The notes under the pieces: generated by a model | What the model was told of the DNA's origin: nothing | Databases searched by the model: none | What the model saw: the letters and a program-made list of their open reading frames with translations, nothing else | From: Mycolicibacterium sp. ND9-15 | Lineage (GTDB): Bacteria; Actinomycetota; Actinomycetes; Mycobacteriales; Mycobacteriaceae | Reading direction: 5' to 3' | Length of the DNA stretch: 64,000 nt | Assembly: GCF_035918395.1 (NCBI RefSeq) | Contig: NZ_CP142362.1 | Coordinates: 4,563,501 to 4,627,500 of the forward strand | Position numbers and translations under genes: made by a program | In this document: positions 33,837 to 42,531 of the stretch, piece after piece | How positions within the stretch are numbered: position 1 is the stretch's first letter | Layout of the letters: the number at the start of each line of letters is the position of its first letter

Positions 33837-34079
33837 GTGAGTTCTAGTGCGCCCCGGTGCCGCATCGTCTACGACGACGAGTTTCGCTCTGACTTTGCGG
33901 AAGGGTTACGACGCGACCCCTCGACGGAAGCGATGCAGCGAGGGTTCGAGGAACTCGCCGACACGCTAGGCAAGTTGGTCGACCGCCCCGACGAAGTGGC
34001 ACTCGTCGTAGCAGTCAGCTTGGCCTCGGCCGTCCAACGCAGGCAGCCTGGAGTCGAGAACGGCGACATTTACCGGTAA
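33837..34079 (+). CDS. Small hypothetical protein
   Basis: 80 residues from GTG 33837. Acidic and helical (YDDEFRSDFAEGLRRDPS, LADTLGKLVDRPDEVALVVA), no Cys, no membrane segment. It lies 81 bp after the Mrr-like gene and may be the last gene of that unit. No family recognised. Confidence 0.45.
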   Translation: MSSSAPRCRIVYDDEFRSDFAEGLRRDPSTEAMQRGFEELADTLGKLVDRPDEVALVVAVSLASAVQRRQPGVENGDIYR

Positions 34080-34223
34080 GCCTGCATATTCGGGGCCGTC
34101 GTAATAGGGCGTCAACGCAAAGATGCGAGCTGGCGGGCGTTGTGAATATGCCGGGGTCGGGTGGTGGCTCGGCGCCGGTCAGCGGCGGATAACTCAGTCA
34201 GTTGCGGTGGCTGCCCACGGCCA

Positions 34224-35717
34224 CTACGTGACGTAGCGCGACCATGGTTGGGCCGCCAGGTATGCATGTCGCTGTGTGCAGTTGTGGCTATAACCCAAGA
34301 GGTGGGCGACCACGGGAGGCGGCATCTCGGTGACGAGGCTCTGCAGTGCGGAGTTGCGCGCTGCGAGCAGGTTGATACCCATGGTGCGCAGCGCCATTCT
34401 CATGGTGTGGGGATCGAGGTGCTTGCCGGGACGATGGCCGGGAAATAGCCATGGATTGGCGGCCATGCCGCCGGCGGTTCTGAGGTTGGGCCGGGTGTGC
34501 AGGTGACGTTTGAGCATGTCGGCGAACAGTTCGGGTACTGGGATCGGTTCTGCTGCAAGCAATATGCGCGTCTCTTGTGGAGCGACAACGATAGCCGTTG
34601 TGGGCAGGGCGACGATTCTGATCAGGGGTTGGGCGTAGAGCAGCAGCAGTGTGCCGGCGACACGATAGGGCAGTGAATCGACGTCGCCGGTGAGCAGTTC
34701 CTTAATCCATGTCAGGCGCTGGTCTTGGGTCAGCAAGCGGGTGCTCTTGGCCTGGTGGGTATCGATGCTCAGCGCTGTGTTGATTCTGCTCTTCTTCGTC
34801 CACGCGACGAACATGCGGATCTTGGTGCGAGTCGTGGGTCCGGTGGCTACCCACTCGTCGATATCTTGCTGTAGGCAGGTGGCTGCGGTGCGTTGATGCG
34901 TTTCATGTAGCCAGTTAAGGAACTTGATCGTCTCGTTGATTTCCTGTCTGGCCGAATGTGTTGGCCCATGGGAGGTTTGCCCTGACGTGGAGATTCGGCG
35001 TAGACGGTGCAGATGATGCCAGGTGGCGAACTGTTCGACGGGGGCTCGAACGGTCGGCTCGCAGATCGCGTCGAGTTTGGAGGCCAGCCAGGACTGGAAA
35101 CGTGCGAGGGGCTCGTCGCGTTGCCGGAGCAGACCGTTGTGCTCGAGCACGCTGCGGAGATGGGAGACTTGTCGGTTTTGGCCAGCTGCGTCGAGACCGG
35201 CATGGCTGAGCGGGATGTTCCCGCTGGCCAGCCCGGTCAGAAGGGCCCGAACGGTGGGGGAGCGCTTCCAGGACAGGATGCTCTCGGGTCGGTCAACCTT
35301 GCAGAGGATTTCCACGATGGCGTCCATGGTCACTGGGTCGGCGGCATTGTCGACGACCATCAGGTTTGTCAGGTCGTCGCGAAGCGCGCAGCGAGCGCAT
35401 TGCCCGTCGCGGTAAAGCTGGCCTTCGGTATTGCAGATTGCGCAGCGGTAGTTGCCGGGGATACCGGCACACGACAGGCAGATCGGTCGGGGATCGGTGC
35501 GGCCGTCCCGGCCGGGTAGCACACCGTCGTGCCCACAGATGGGACAGATGCCATAGGTGCGCATCGCTGTATAGAAGCAGCTGTGGCACAACTGCTCAGC
35601 GGGCCAGTTCACGCGTAACTGGTTGGCCATTCGGTGACATCTGGTGCAGCGCAAAGCTCCGTCACGGACTGTGGGTCGTCCGCGCGGCGCGGATCGCCGG
35701 CTGGGTTCAATCGTCAT
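34224..35717 (-). CDS. Zinc-ribbon recombinase (divergent tyrosine-recombinase type)
   Basis: 497 residues. The N-terminus has three to four CxxC zinc ribbons (LRCTRCHR, LCHSCFY, GICPICGHD, ICLSCAG, YRCAICNTEG, CARCAL, about 22-115). The C-terminal domain is a divergent tyrosine recombinase: LLLYAQPLIRIVALP (box I Arg), LDPHTMRMAL (HxxR), and VVAHLLGYSHNCTQRHAYLA in which the usual LLGH is LLGY and a Tyr follows. Found in actinobacterial islands next to an integrase and an XRE gene. Its start lies within the end of the XRE gene (11-base overlap). Catalytic competence is uncertain. Confidence 0.7.
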   Translation of the reverse strand: MTIEPSRRSAPRGRPTVRDGALRCTRCHRMANQLRVNWPAEQLCHSCFYTAMRTYGICPICGHDGVLPGRDGRTDPRPICLSCAGIPGNYRCAICNTEGQLYRDGQCARCALRDDLTNLMVVDNAADPVTMDAIVEILCKVDRPESILSWKRSPTVRALLTGLASGNIPLSHAGLDAAGQNRQVSHLRSVLEHNGLLRQRDEPLARFQSWLASKLDAICEPTVRAPVEQFATWHHLHRLRRISTSGQTSHGPTHSARQEINETIKFLNWLHETHQRTAATCLQQDIDEWVATGPTTRTKIRMFVAWTKKSRINTALSIDTHQAKSTRLLTQDQRLTWIKELLTGDVDSLPYRVAGTLLLLYAQPLIRIVALPTTAIVVAPQETRILLAAEPIPVPELFADMLKRHLHTRPNLRTAGGMAANPWLFPGHRPGKHLDPHTMRMALRTMGINLLAARNSALQSLVTEMPPPVVAHLLGYSHNCTQRHAYLAAQPWSRYVT

Positions 35718-36054
35718 CGCGGATCACCCGGGCCCGTCGAGGGCGCACCGACTTGTTCAGCTCGACAACATTTTGACGCGCAGACGTGGTTGATGAGGCG
35801 GCCTTCTTTCGGCGGACGTCGGCCGCGGTGACGGTGAGCAGGTCCTCGACTCCGCAACTAAAGATGTCGCACAAAGCGGACAATAGGTGCAGTGACATCC
35901 GTTCGGGCCGTTGGTAAACGATGCGATACACCTGAGGCCGGGACAGCTCGATACCGCGTTCGGCGAGCCGGGGGATCAGGTCGGTGCTGTTGTGCATCCC
36001 GTGAGCGGCCATGATCTCTGCCAGCCGCCAAGCGTAATCGACTTGTCGTTTCAT
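35707..36054 (-). CDS. XRE-family HTH regulator
   Basis: 115 residues. An HTH of the Cro/C1 type at about 8-72: RLAEIMAAHGMHNSTDLIPR, LAERGIELSRPQVYRIVYQ, LSALCDIFSCGVEDLL. The basic tail has RRKKAASS and SVRPRRARV. The start overlaps the stop of the integrase 3' part (ATGA), so integrase, XRE and zinc-ribbon recombinase were one operon. Likely controls the recombinases. Confidence 0.8.
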   Translation of the reverse strand: MKRQVDYAWRLAEIMAAHGMHNSTDLIPRLAERGIELSRPQVYRIVYQRPERMSLHLLSALCDIFSCGVEDLLTVTAADVRRKKAASSTTSARQNVVELNKSVRPRRARVIRDDD

Positions 36055-36196
36055 CAGGTTTCCTCCTCGCCGGACGACAGCGCGTCATTGATGGTGGCAT
36101 CGAGCACCCGACGCAGCGTGCGGATACGGAAATCGCTGGACACGCAGGTGTAGAGCGCTGTCGTGCTGGCGTATTCATGGCCCATCTGATGCTGCA
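36054..36196 (-). pseudogene. 3' part of an interrupted tyrosine integrase
   Basis: The last 47 codons: HQMGHEYASTTALYTCVSSD and FRIRTLRRVLD, containing the LGH-type His and the catalytic Tyr (ALYTC). The 5' part is at 40194-41159, 4 kb away. A short open frame reads back to 36287 through element sequence. Joined at the shared TGCAG core, the two parts form one frame. Confidence 0.88.
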
Positions 36197-36292
36197 TTAT
36201 CTTGAGCTCCGGGCTCACCCGACGCTCTGACCAGTGGTTTCTTTTCGACGACGGTGTTGTTGACGCTGTTGGTGAGTGCATCGTCATGCCTT

Positions 36293-36730
36293 TCAGCAGG
36301 GGCCGATTGTTACCGGGTTGGAATGGTTTCTCCGGGGTCTCGGGGTGTTTCTGGTGGCGGCCCGCAGCTGGCCGAGCGCTTCGGCGAGCTGACGGCGCAG
36401 ACCCTCGTTCTCCTCGGCGAGTTTGCGGTTGCGTTCGTGCGCGGCTTCCAGGCGCTTGAGCAGGGAGGCGTCGGAGCTGCGTTGCCGAGCCGGGACCGGT
36501 GTCGAAGGCGCGCGGCGGCCGGCGTCGCGGAGGCGTTCGATCTCCGCGCGGACGTCCGGCTGGGCGTAGAGCCAGGACCGCGAGACGTTCGCGGCGGTGG
36601 CCACGGACTCGAAGGTGATGGTGGCGCCGTTGTTGTCGAGCGTCTTCAACGCCTGGATCGCTTTGGCCCGGGTAAGTTCACGACGGTTCTTCGCGGCGGC
36701 GACGATGTGACGACTGTTGTCAGCTCGCAT
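36293..36730 (-). CDS. TnpC-like (DUF6262) transposon accessory protein
   Basis: 145 residues from ATG 36730 (aaaggaat upstream); ATG 36751 would add seven. An HTH-like part (NNGATITFESVATAANVSRS, WLYAQPDVRAEIERLRDAG) precedes a coiled coil (LLKRLEAAHERNRKLAEENE, GLRRQLAEALGQL). This is the usual third gene of Tn554-type elements, where TnpC influences orientation and efficiency. Overlaps the TnpB-like stop by 11 bases. Confidence 0.8.
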   Translation of the reverse strand: MRADNSRHIVAAAKNRRELTRAKAIQALKTLDNNGATITFESVATAANVSRSWLYAQPDVRAEIERLRDAGRRAPSTPVPARQRSSDASLLKRLEAAHERNRKLAEENEGLRRQLAEALGQLRAATRNTPRPRRNHSNPVTIGPC

Positions 36731-38969
36731 CGGCAGATTCCTTTGTGCCATCGTCGTTTTCGAGCGAGGTGATGATGGTGTCGAGGTTGTCGAGGACCTG
36801 TTGGTTCATCTCGACCAGGCGCTGTTGGCCCCGGGCCTCGGCGGCAGAGATGATCTGCAGTACTTGCTGACGGTGCTGGTGGTGTTGTGGCAGGAACTCC
36901 GCGGTCGTGACGAACATCGGGCACGTTAAACACGAATTGGCATGCGGGCAGCTCTTTTGCACCGGCAGTCCGCAGTAGCCGTTGGGTAGGGCCTGGGTGA
37001 CACGGCCGAGCCGCTGCTTGGCCCAATTCGCTTCGGCCAGTGGACCGTTCGGGTCTATGGTGATGGTCTCGCCCTTGGTGTTGACTTTGCGGGCGTCCTC
37101 CCAGTGGCGGCGGACGGTGCGATCGTGCAGCCGAGCGTAGTGAGCGGTCATATCACCGCTGGAGTGGTCGAGCAAGACCCGCACCACTTCCTGCGGGACG
37201 TCACGGTTGATGAGCCTGGTCGCGAAAGTGTGACGCCATTGGTGGGGAGTGAGATGCACGGGTCTGCCGTGCTCGTCGCGAACTTCGCAGCGTTCCAACC
37301 AGTCTCGCAGTTGCCCGCGGTAGGAGTGCGTGGTCAGTGGTTTGCGCCCGTCGGGGTTCATCCTCGGCGCCGGGAACAGCCACGGGCTGCCCTCGGTCCA
37401 GCGTCGCAGGATCCGTTGCTGCTGAACGGCGATGGCCTGTTCGACTTCCTCGTCGATCGGGACCAGGGCTTCGCGTTTCATCTTGCGGTTGGTGTAGTGC
37501 AGGTAGGGCGCGCCGTCACCGTCACGGACGACACAGTCGAATCCGATCGCGCAGGCGTCCCCGAGGCGAAGCCCGCAGCGCACGAGAATGAGCGTGAGCA
37601 GGCGGCTTTCGGGATGGTTCCAGCGATCGAGGTTGGCCGGCTGTTCGACCTGGGCCATGATGTGCTCGGCCAGCCCGCGGGGTAGCCGCTTGTCGGGCTT
37701 GGGAAAGTCGTCGGGGTAGAACACCGCGGCTGTTGGCAGGGCCGGATCCCATTCGTGGCGGCGGATCGCGTCGAGGAACGCGCTGAGTGACCCGATGTCG
37801 CGGCTGCGGGAGTGCTGTGCACGGGGATCGGTGGCCAGGTCGGCGAGATAGCGTTCCAGTAGCGGCCGGGTGATGCCGGCCAAGCCTGTGACCTCGGCTG
37901 CCGAGGTGGTCAGGAACCCGGCGAGCCGGGTGATGGCCTGGACGTCGATGTAGGTCTGGTTGTGGCTGCGGCCGACGCTGAGCCGCCAGCGGGCGAACCG
38001 TTTCGCCAGGAGCCGTAGCCAGGGCTGGCCGATGTCGACGAATCGCAGCCGCTTGTTGCCTTCCATGCCGACGCGCCGCAATTCCCAGACGTCCCTGGGG
38101 AACTCGGCCTCCCAGCCGGTGCCGACATGCAGGTCCTCGGCGCAGCGGTGGGCGTAGCGCAGGAACGCCAGCTGCCCGTTCTGACCGTGTTGGGCCTTGT
38201 GCCGGGCGTCGAAGAACTCGCTCCACCGTTCGAGCGGCCAGTCCAGCAGCGACACCACATCGCTCGCGGCGACCAGCGCGATCACCGGCCGCGCAACCGC
38301 GGACGGGGTCTTGATCTGGCGTTCGTCGTGACGGCATTGCAGCGCATACTGCATCTCCAGCTTGATCTGGCGGCGGTCACCGAAGGCGCGGAAGTCGAAA
38401 CGGTCGTCACCGTAGGACTCACACAGCACGATGAAATCGGCGAGCGTGGGTCGGCCCACGGCCTCCCAACGTGACCGGTGGTTGACGCAGAACTGCGACC
38501 GTCCCTGCGTCCAGAGCGTGCAATACGACAGTGCGCAGACCGGGTGATCAGGATCGTGCTCCGGGGCAGCGGTGGCCAGCCAGGAGTTCTTGTCCGGCTG
38601 TCCGGCTCGTTCCCAAATCCCGTGGTGGCGAACGCATAAGCCGCGCCGGGTGCCGCCGAAACGACAGCCGGACACGGCGCAGACCGTCAGTTCCTTGCGG
38701 CCGAGCCCGACCGGCGACGCAGTCGCGGCGAAGACCTCGATGTCGGGGCGGCCCTGGTCTTTCCAGGTGTAGTAGTGGCCCTTGCAGAGGCCGCGGGTGC
38801 GGGGCTGGCGAACACAGCCGGGCACCCGGCAGCCGGACGCGTCGAACACCAGCGCGCCGCGCACGGGGACAACGATGTCGGCGCGGAACTCCGGCCGCAC
38901 CACCGCCATCAACTTGCCGAGCAATCCTGGTGCTGCCCCAAAGGTCTCGGTAACCTCGACTGCGGTCAC
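36720..38969 (-). CDS. TnpB-like tyrosine recombinase with zinc-binding regions
   Basis: 749 residues from GTG 38969, overlapping the TnpA-like stop; a longer frame upstream covers that gene and is rejected. Cys/His pairs fill the first 170 residues (GCRVPGCVRQPRTRGLCKGH, VCAVSGCRF, LCVRHHG, FCVNH), an SAP/zinc-type DNA-binding region. The catalytic domain (about 450-650) has VRCGLRLGDACAIG (Arg), TPHQWRHTFATRL (HxxR) and LLDHSSGDMTAHYARL (Tyr). A C-terminal Cys cluster (CGLPVQKSCPHANSCLTCP) follows. TnpB works with TnpA in Tn554 transposition. Intact. Confidence 0.85.
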   Translation of the reverse strand: MTAVEVTETFGAAPGLLGKLMAVVRPEFRADIVVPVRGALVFDASGCRVPGCVRQPRTRGLCKGHYYTWKDQGRPDIEVFAATASPVGLGRKELTVCAVSGCRFGGTRRGLCVRHHGIWERAGQPDKNSWLATAAPEHDPDHPVCALSYCTLWTQGRSQFCVNHRSRWEAVGRPTLADFIVLCESYGDDRFDFRAFGDRRQIKLEMQYALQCRHDERQIKTPSAVARPVIALVAASDVVSLLDWPLERWSEFFDARHKAQHGQNGQLAFLRYAHRCAEDLHVGTGWEAEFPRDVWELRRVGMEGNKRLRFVDIGQPWLRLLAKRFARWRLSVGRSHNQTYIDVQAITRLAGFLTTSAAEVTGLAGITRPLLERYLADLATDPRAQHSRSRDIGSLSAFLDAIRRHEWDPALPTAAVFYPDDFPKPDKRLPRGLAEHIMAQVEQPANLDRWNHPESRLLTLILVRCGLRLGDACAIGFDCVVRDGDGAPYLHYTNRKMKREALVPIDEEVEQAIAVQQQRILRRWTEGSPWLFPAPRMNPDGRKPLTTHSYRGQLRDWLERCEVRDEHGRPVHLTPHQWRHTFATRLINRDVPQEVVRVLLDHSSGDMTAHYARLHDRTVRRHWEDARKVNTKGETITIDPNGPLAEANWAKQRLGRVTQALPNGYCGLPVQKSCPHANSCLTCPMFVTTAEFLPQHHQHRQQVLQIISAAEARGQQRLVEMNQQVLDNLDTIITSLENDDGTKESADAS

Positions 38970-40072
38970 CACCGCACCTCCCGCCCCGTCAGGATGCCGG
39001 CCTCCGCCAGCGTTCGGCGTGCGTCCTCGACCGACAGGTGACCGTAAATATCCAGGGTCGTGGCCAGCGAGGAATGCCCTAAAAGGCTGCTCACGACCTC
39101 GATTGGGGTCTTGTTTCGCAACAGCCGGGTGGCGTAGGCGTGGCGGCACCAGTGCGGATCGAAATCGAACCCGAGCGTCTTGCGTAACCGCAGCACCAGG
39201 TCGTAGACCGCGGCGTAGGTCCACGGATGCCCGAATGCCCCGCCCCAAAGGTTGACGAAGATGTAGTCCGAATCCAGGTCTCCGTATTCGGCATGCAGAT
39301 AGTCCCCGTAGAGCCGGACCAACTCGGCACTGATAGGGACAGTGCGTTGCTGCGGCGATTTCGCGCGGGCCCGGTTGTCGTTGATCCGGCGGGTGACGGT
39401 CAGCTCCCGTTCGGCCACCGCCAGATCCTCGTGCCGCAAGCCGAGGGCTTCACCGATCCGAATGCCGCTGTCCCACAACAGCGCCCACAAGAAGCGATCC
39501 CGCAGCCGTGTGCAGGAATCCAGAATGGCCTGCATCTGGGTGGCCGTGATCAAGGTCGGCCGCTTGCGGGCAGCAGCGAGCTTGATCGTGCGCCGCCGCT
39601 CGGGCTTGCCGCCGCTGAGGTGGTAGAGGAACGGCTTCCACCCCGACCGGCGCCGCCGGGCCGGCTGCAACTCGGTGACCAGATCTCCCAGATCGACACC
39701 GTGACGGGCATGGAAGGTATACAGACCACCGACAGCGGAGAGCTTTCGGTTGACCGTCACCGCCGAGCAATGATGGTCCGCCGACGGCAGCATCGACACC
39801 CCGCCCGCGCGGCCGGCGGGCGGCAGCCGCAACCACGAGACGAACTCGCCGAGGTCCTCCAGCCGCACCTCACGCCAGTCCAGGCCGCGGATATCGAGGT
39901 AGACGAACCAGTCCTTCAGATCGTGGGCGTAAGCCTTGATCGTGTTCGGGGACCGCTCGATATCGGTCATGTAGGCCAGGTAGCGCTCGATCGGCTCCAC
40001 CGGCCCGCCGTCGCCGAGGACGGTCCAGGATTCAAGCGACGAGCCGGGCGTCAGCACCCGCTGTACGAGCAT
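38966..40072 (-). CDS. TnpA-like tyrosine recombinase
   Basis: 368 residues from ATG 40072; a longer frame starts at 40126. N-terminal SAM-like core-binding domain (IERYLAYMTDIERSPNTIKA), then a catalytic domain with LLWDSGIRIGEALGL (Arg), DFDPHWCRHAYATRLL (HxxR), LLGHSSLATTLDIYGHL (His and Tyr). All catalytic residues present. First gene of the element; size matches Tn554 TnpA (about 360). Confidence 0.87.
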   Translation of the reverse strand: MLVQRVLTPGSSLESWTVLGDGGPVEPIERYLAYMTDIERSPNTIKAYAHDLKDWFVYLDIRGLDWREVRLEDLGEFVSWLRLPPAGRAGGVSMLPSADHHCSAVTVNRKLSAVGGLYTFHARHGVDLGDLVTELQPARRRRSGWKPFLYHLSGGKPERRRTIKLAAARKRPTLITATQMQAILDSCTRLRDRFLWALLWDSGIRIGEALGLRHEDLAVAERELTVTRRINDNRARAKSPQQRTVPISAELVRLYGDYLHAEYGDLDSDYIFVNLWGGAFGHPWTYAAVYDLVLRLRKTLGFDFDPHWCRHAYATRLLRNKTPIEVVSSLLGHSSLATTLDIYGHLSVEDARRTLAEAGILTGREVRW

Positions 40073-40193
40073 CGAACCTCCGAAGAATCTGCGTGATGGA
40101 CGGCAGAAGATAACCACCTCCACCACACGGATTCACCCCCTTCTTCGATGCGTGGTGCACGTCGCGGACACCCTTCCAGGGGCTGTAGATAGG

Positions 40194-41159
40194 CTGCACG
40201 AACATCGGGTCCCAACCGTCCTCGATGAGATGAGTCGCATACGAGCGGCGCAGCGAGTGCAGATCCAGCCCGGCCGACAGCTCAAGGTCGTGGCAGTAGC
40301 GGCGGAACCGGCGCAGGACGGTGTCTTCGCCTACCAGCGCTCCGCGCTCGCTAGGAAACAGGTCGATGCCGTCGTCCATGCAACGCTGTCCGTGCGTCAA
40401 CCAATCGGTGATTACCTCTGGCGTCCAATCGAACACGGTTAACACACTGCGGCGCTTGTGCGGGGACCCTCGCTTCGCCTTGCCGTAGCGGACATGAACC
40501 ACGCCGTGGCGTCCGAACTCGCGGGCGTGTGGATTACGGGCGAAGTCAACGGTTTGCAGATGTCGAAGTTCGTTGAACCGCAACCCGTACGAGTAGGCAA
40601 GTTTGAACATTATCGCGTCGCGGTAGGCGGGCAACCATCCCTTGCGTGCCGAGGCGGCGATCAGGGTGACTTGGTCGTCGGCGTGATCGAAGAAGTCCTG
40701 CAGCTCGCTTCTAGTGAAGGCCCGCTTGGTCGGAGATGACTCGTTGTCTTGGACATGCGCTGCGGTGTTCCACTCGAAGAAGACCTGCGCAGGATGGCTT
40801 CCGAATCGTTGTTCGCACACCCGGTCCCAGCCATAGTCGGGATGACTCACGTAGGAGCAGAACAGCCGCAAGGCGTTCTGGTATCCGCGGATCGTTGACT
40901 GCTTGCGGCGCGATATCGAGCGCAGGTCGCTGAAAAACTCCTCAACCATCGCCGGTGTCCACGTCCACGGAAACTCATTCGTATACGCCAGGAACCGCTC
41001 GACGAGCCGGATCCGCTGCCCGATCGTCTCGTGTGCGAGGTTGCGGCATAGCTGCTGGTTGCGCCAACCCTCGAGCATCTCCCGAACCGTCTGTGCCTCA
41101 GGATGGAGCAGCGGAACCGACTCGACAACGTAGAAACGGCCACTCTTGTCGACGGGCAA
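40194..41159 (-). pseudogene. 5' part of an interrupted tyrosine integrase
   Basis: From ATG 41159 the first 322 codons are normal: core-binding domain (FLAYTNEFPWTWTPAMVEEF), SYGLRFNELRHLQ (Arg), LDLHSLRRSYATHLIEDGWD (HxxR), MFVQ. The frame then enters the transposon and runs 53 foreign residues (PIYSPWKGVRDVHH) to a stop at 40032. The catalytic Tyr is on the far side, at 36.1 kb, so no active enzyme can be made. 966 + 143 - 5 shared bases = 1,104 = 368 codons, which confirms the join. An IS3 element sits 22 bp upstream of its start. Confidence 0.9.
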
Positions 41160-41206
41160 AACAGCCTCCGCGCGGGTGGGCTTGACCCCTTTTGGTGGAC
41201 ACAGGG

Positions 41207-42085
41207 TCAGGCGGCTTTTGCCATCTGAGTGAGTCGGTCTTCGAAGTCGACCGGGCTAATCATATCGAGTGCCGAATGGCGTCTGCGTCGGTTGTAGACG
41301 CGTTCGATCCAATCGCCTACGGCGAGCTTAGCTGCTGCCTTGCTCGGCCAGAGGTAGCGGTCGTAGAACTCGACTTTCAGTGTCGCCCAGAATGATTCAG
41401 CCGCAGCATTATCCCAACACACCGCGGTGCGGCCCACCGAGCGGGCAAGGTTGTGCTCGCGGGCGAACCGCGCCAGCTGAGCCGAGGTGTACTGACAGCC
41501 ACGGTCGGCGTGCAAAACCACCTCGCCGGCCAGCTCCCCGCGCATCGCCACGGCCATCGCCACGGCAGACTCGACGAGGTCGGTGCGCATGTGGTCATCG
41601 ATGGCCCAGCCGATCACCCGCCGACTGCAGCCGTCACGCACCGCACACAAGTACAGCCAGCCCTCACCGGTACGCAGATAGGTGATGTCGGACGTCCACA
41701 CCCGATCCAGCTCACCGGTATCGAAACGGCGCCCCACCAGGTCTTCTGGCACTGCAGCATCCAGGTCCACCACCGTGGTCACCGGCGCAAACGTGCGCGG
41801 GCTGATCCCGGCCAACCCCTGCCGGCGCAGCGAGGCCGCCACCGTCTTGCGCGACACCGTCTCGCCGTCGTCGCGTAGGTCGGCCAGGATCCGCGGCGCC
41901 CCGTACACGCCGTCGGACGCCTTGTGAAAGGCGGCGACCTTGGCGTCCAACTCGGCGCGCCGCGTCGCTGTCGGAGTCGGCCCCACCTCTCGGGCTTTGC
42001 GCCACTTGTAGTATCCCGATCGCGACACCTCCAGCAGCTCGCACATCCGCTTGACCGTGTAGATGGCCTTCTCCGCCTCGATCAC
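41207..42085 (-). CDS. IS3-family transposase OrfB
   Basis: 292 residues. HTH_21 region (MCELLEVSRSGYYKWRKARE), then the rve core with DDE residues in RVWTSDITYLRT (D), VLHADRGCQYTS (D) and NAAAESFWATLKVE (E). Normally made as an OrfAB fusion by -1 shifting on an A-run (minus-strand ttgaaaaaagcc, plus 42132-42138) in the end of orfA. All catalytic residues present. Confidence 0.9.
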   Translation of the reverse strand: MIEAEKAIYTVKRMCELLEVSRSGYYKWRKAREVGPTPTATRRAELDAKVAAFHKASDGVYGAPRILADLRDDGETVSRKTVAASLRRQGLAGISPRTFAPVTTVVDLDAAVPEDLVGRRFDTGELDRVWTSDITYLRTGEGWLYLCAVRDGCSRRVIGWAIDDHMRTDLVESAVAMAVAMRGELAGEVVLHADRGCQYTSAQLARFAREHNLARSVGRTAVCWDNAAAESFWATLKVEFYDRYLWPSKAAAKLAVGDWIERVYNRRRRHSALDMISPVDFEDRLTQMAKAA

Positions 42086-42096
42086 CCGGTAGGCCT

Positions 42097-42396
42097 CTAC
42101 CGGTTCTGTTCGGAGACGAAGAAGGCCGCGGCTTTTTTCAAAAACGCACGATCCAACCGTAATTCGGCGTTCTCACGACGCAGACGCTCCAGCTCCGCGC
42201 GTTCATCAGCATCCAACACCGCGCCAGTATCGCGAGCTGCGGCCGCCTGACGTTGGAAGCGCACCCAACGACCCAGCACTTGTTCACCGACGCCGATCTC
42301 GGCGGCTACATGCGCCACCGGTCGGCCGGTCTCGATTACCAGGCGGGCAGCCTGCTCCCGAAACTCCGGGGTGTACTTCCGACGCTTGTCCGACAT
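42097..42396 (-). CDS. IS3-family transposase OrfA
   Basis: 99 residues. HTH (RRKYTPEFREQAARLVIETG, AAEIGVGEQVLGRWVRFQR) then a leucine-zipper coiled coil (ERLRRENAELRLDRAFLKKA). The slippery run lies inside LKKAAAFF. Together with OrfB it makes a complete IS. Confidence 0.88.
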   Translation of the reverse strand: MSDKRRKYTPEFREQAARLVIETGRPVAHVAAEIGVGEQVLGRWVRFQRQAAAARDTGAVLDADERAELERLRRENAELRLDRAFLKKAAAFFVSEQNR

Positions 42397-42531
42397 ACGG
42401 ACAACCTTCCCGCAGGACCAGCAGTCCCACCAGTCAGGTGTCCACCATCAGGGGTCAACCCCACTCAACATCACCCGCGAACCGTAGACAGAGTCCCGTG
42501 GCGTGGTGGACTTCGGATCGGCGTGGGTGTA

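Larger units (their letters stand above)
36192..40198 (-). mobile_element. Tn554-like transposon (4.0 kb) inserted in an integrase gene
   Basis: The element has three overlapping genes in the Tn554 order: a 368-residue tyrosine recombinase (TnpA-like), a 749-residue one (TnpB-like) and a small coiled-coil protein (TnpC-like). Its limits come from the host gene: the integrase reading stops matching at a TGCAG on each side (plus-strand ctgca at 36192-36196 and 40194-40198). With one core copy removed, the element is 4,002 bp. No terminal inverted repeats are expected or seen for this family. Confidence 0.87.
41182..42458 (-). mobile_element. IS3-family insertion sequence, intact
   Basis: Terminal inverted repeats of 21 bp match at 19 positions: ttgacccct at 41182 and its partner ending at 42458, both continuing with tggtggacac. 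About 1.28 kb. orfA and orfB lie inside in a -1 relationship. No clear target duplication flanks it. It stands just upstream of the integrase 5' part. Confidence 0.88.
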
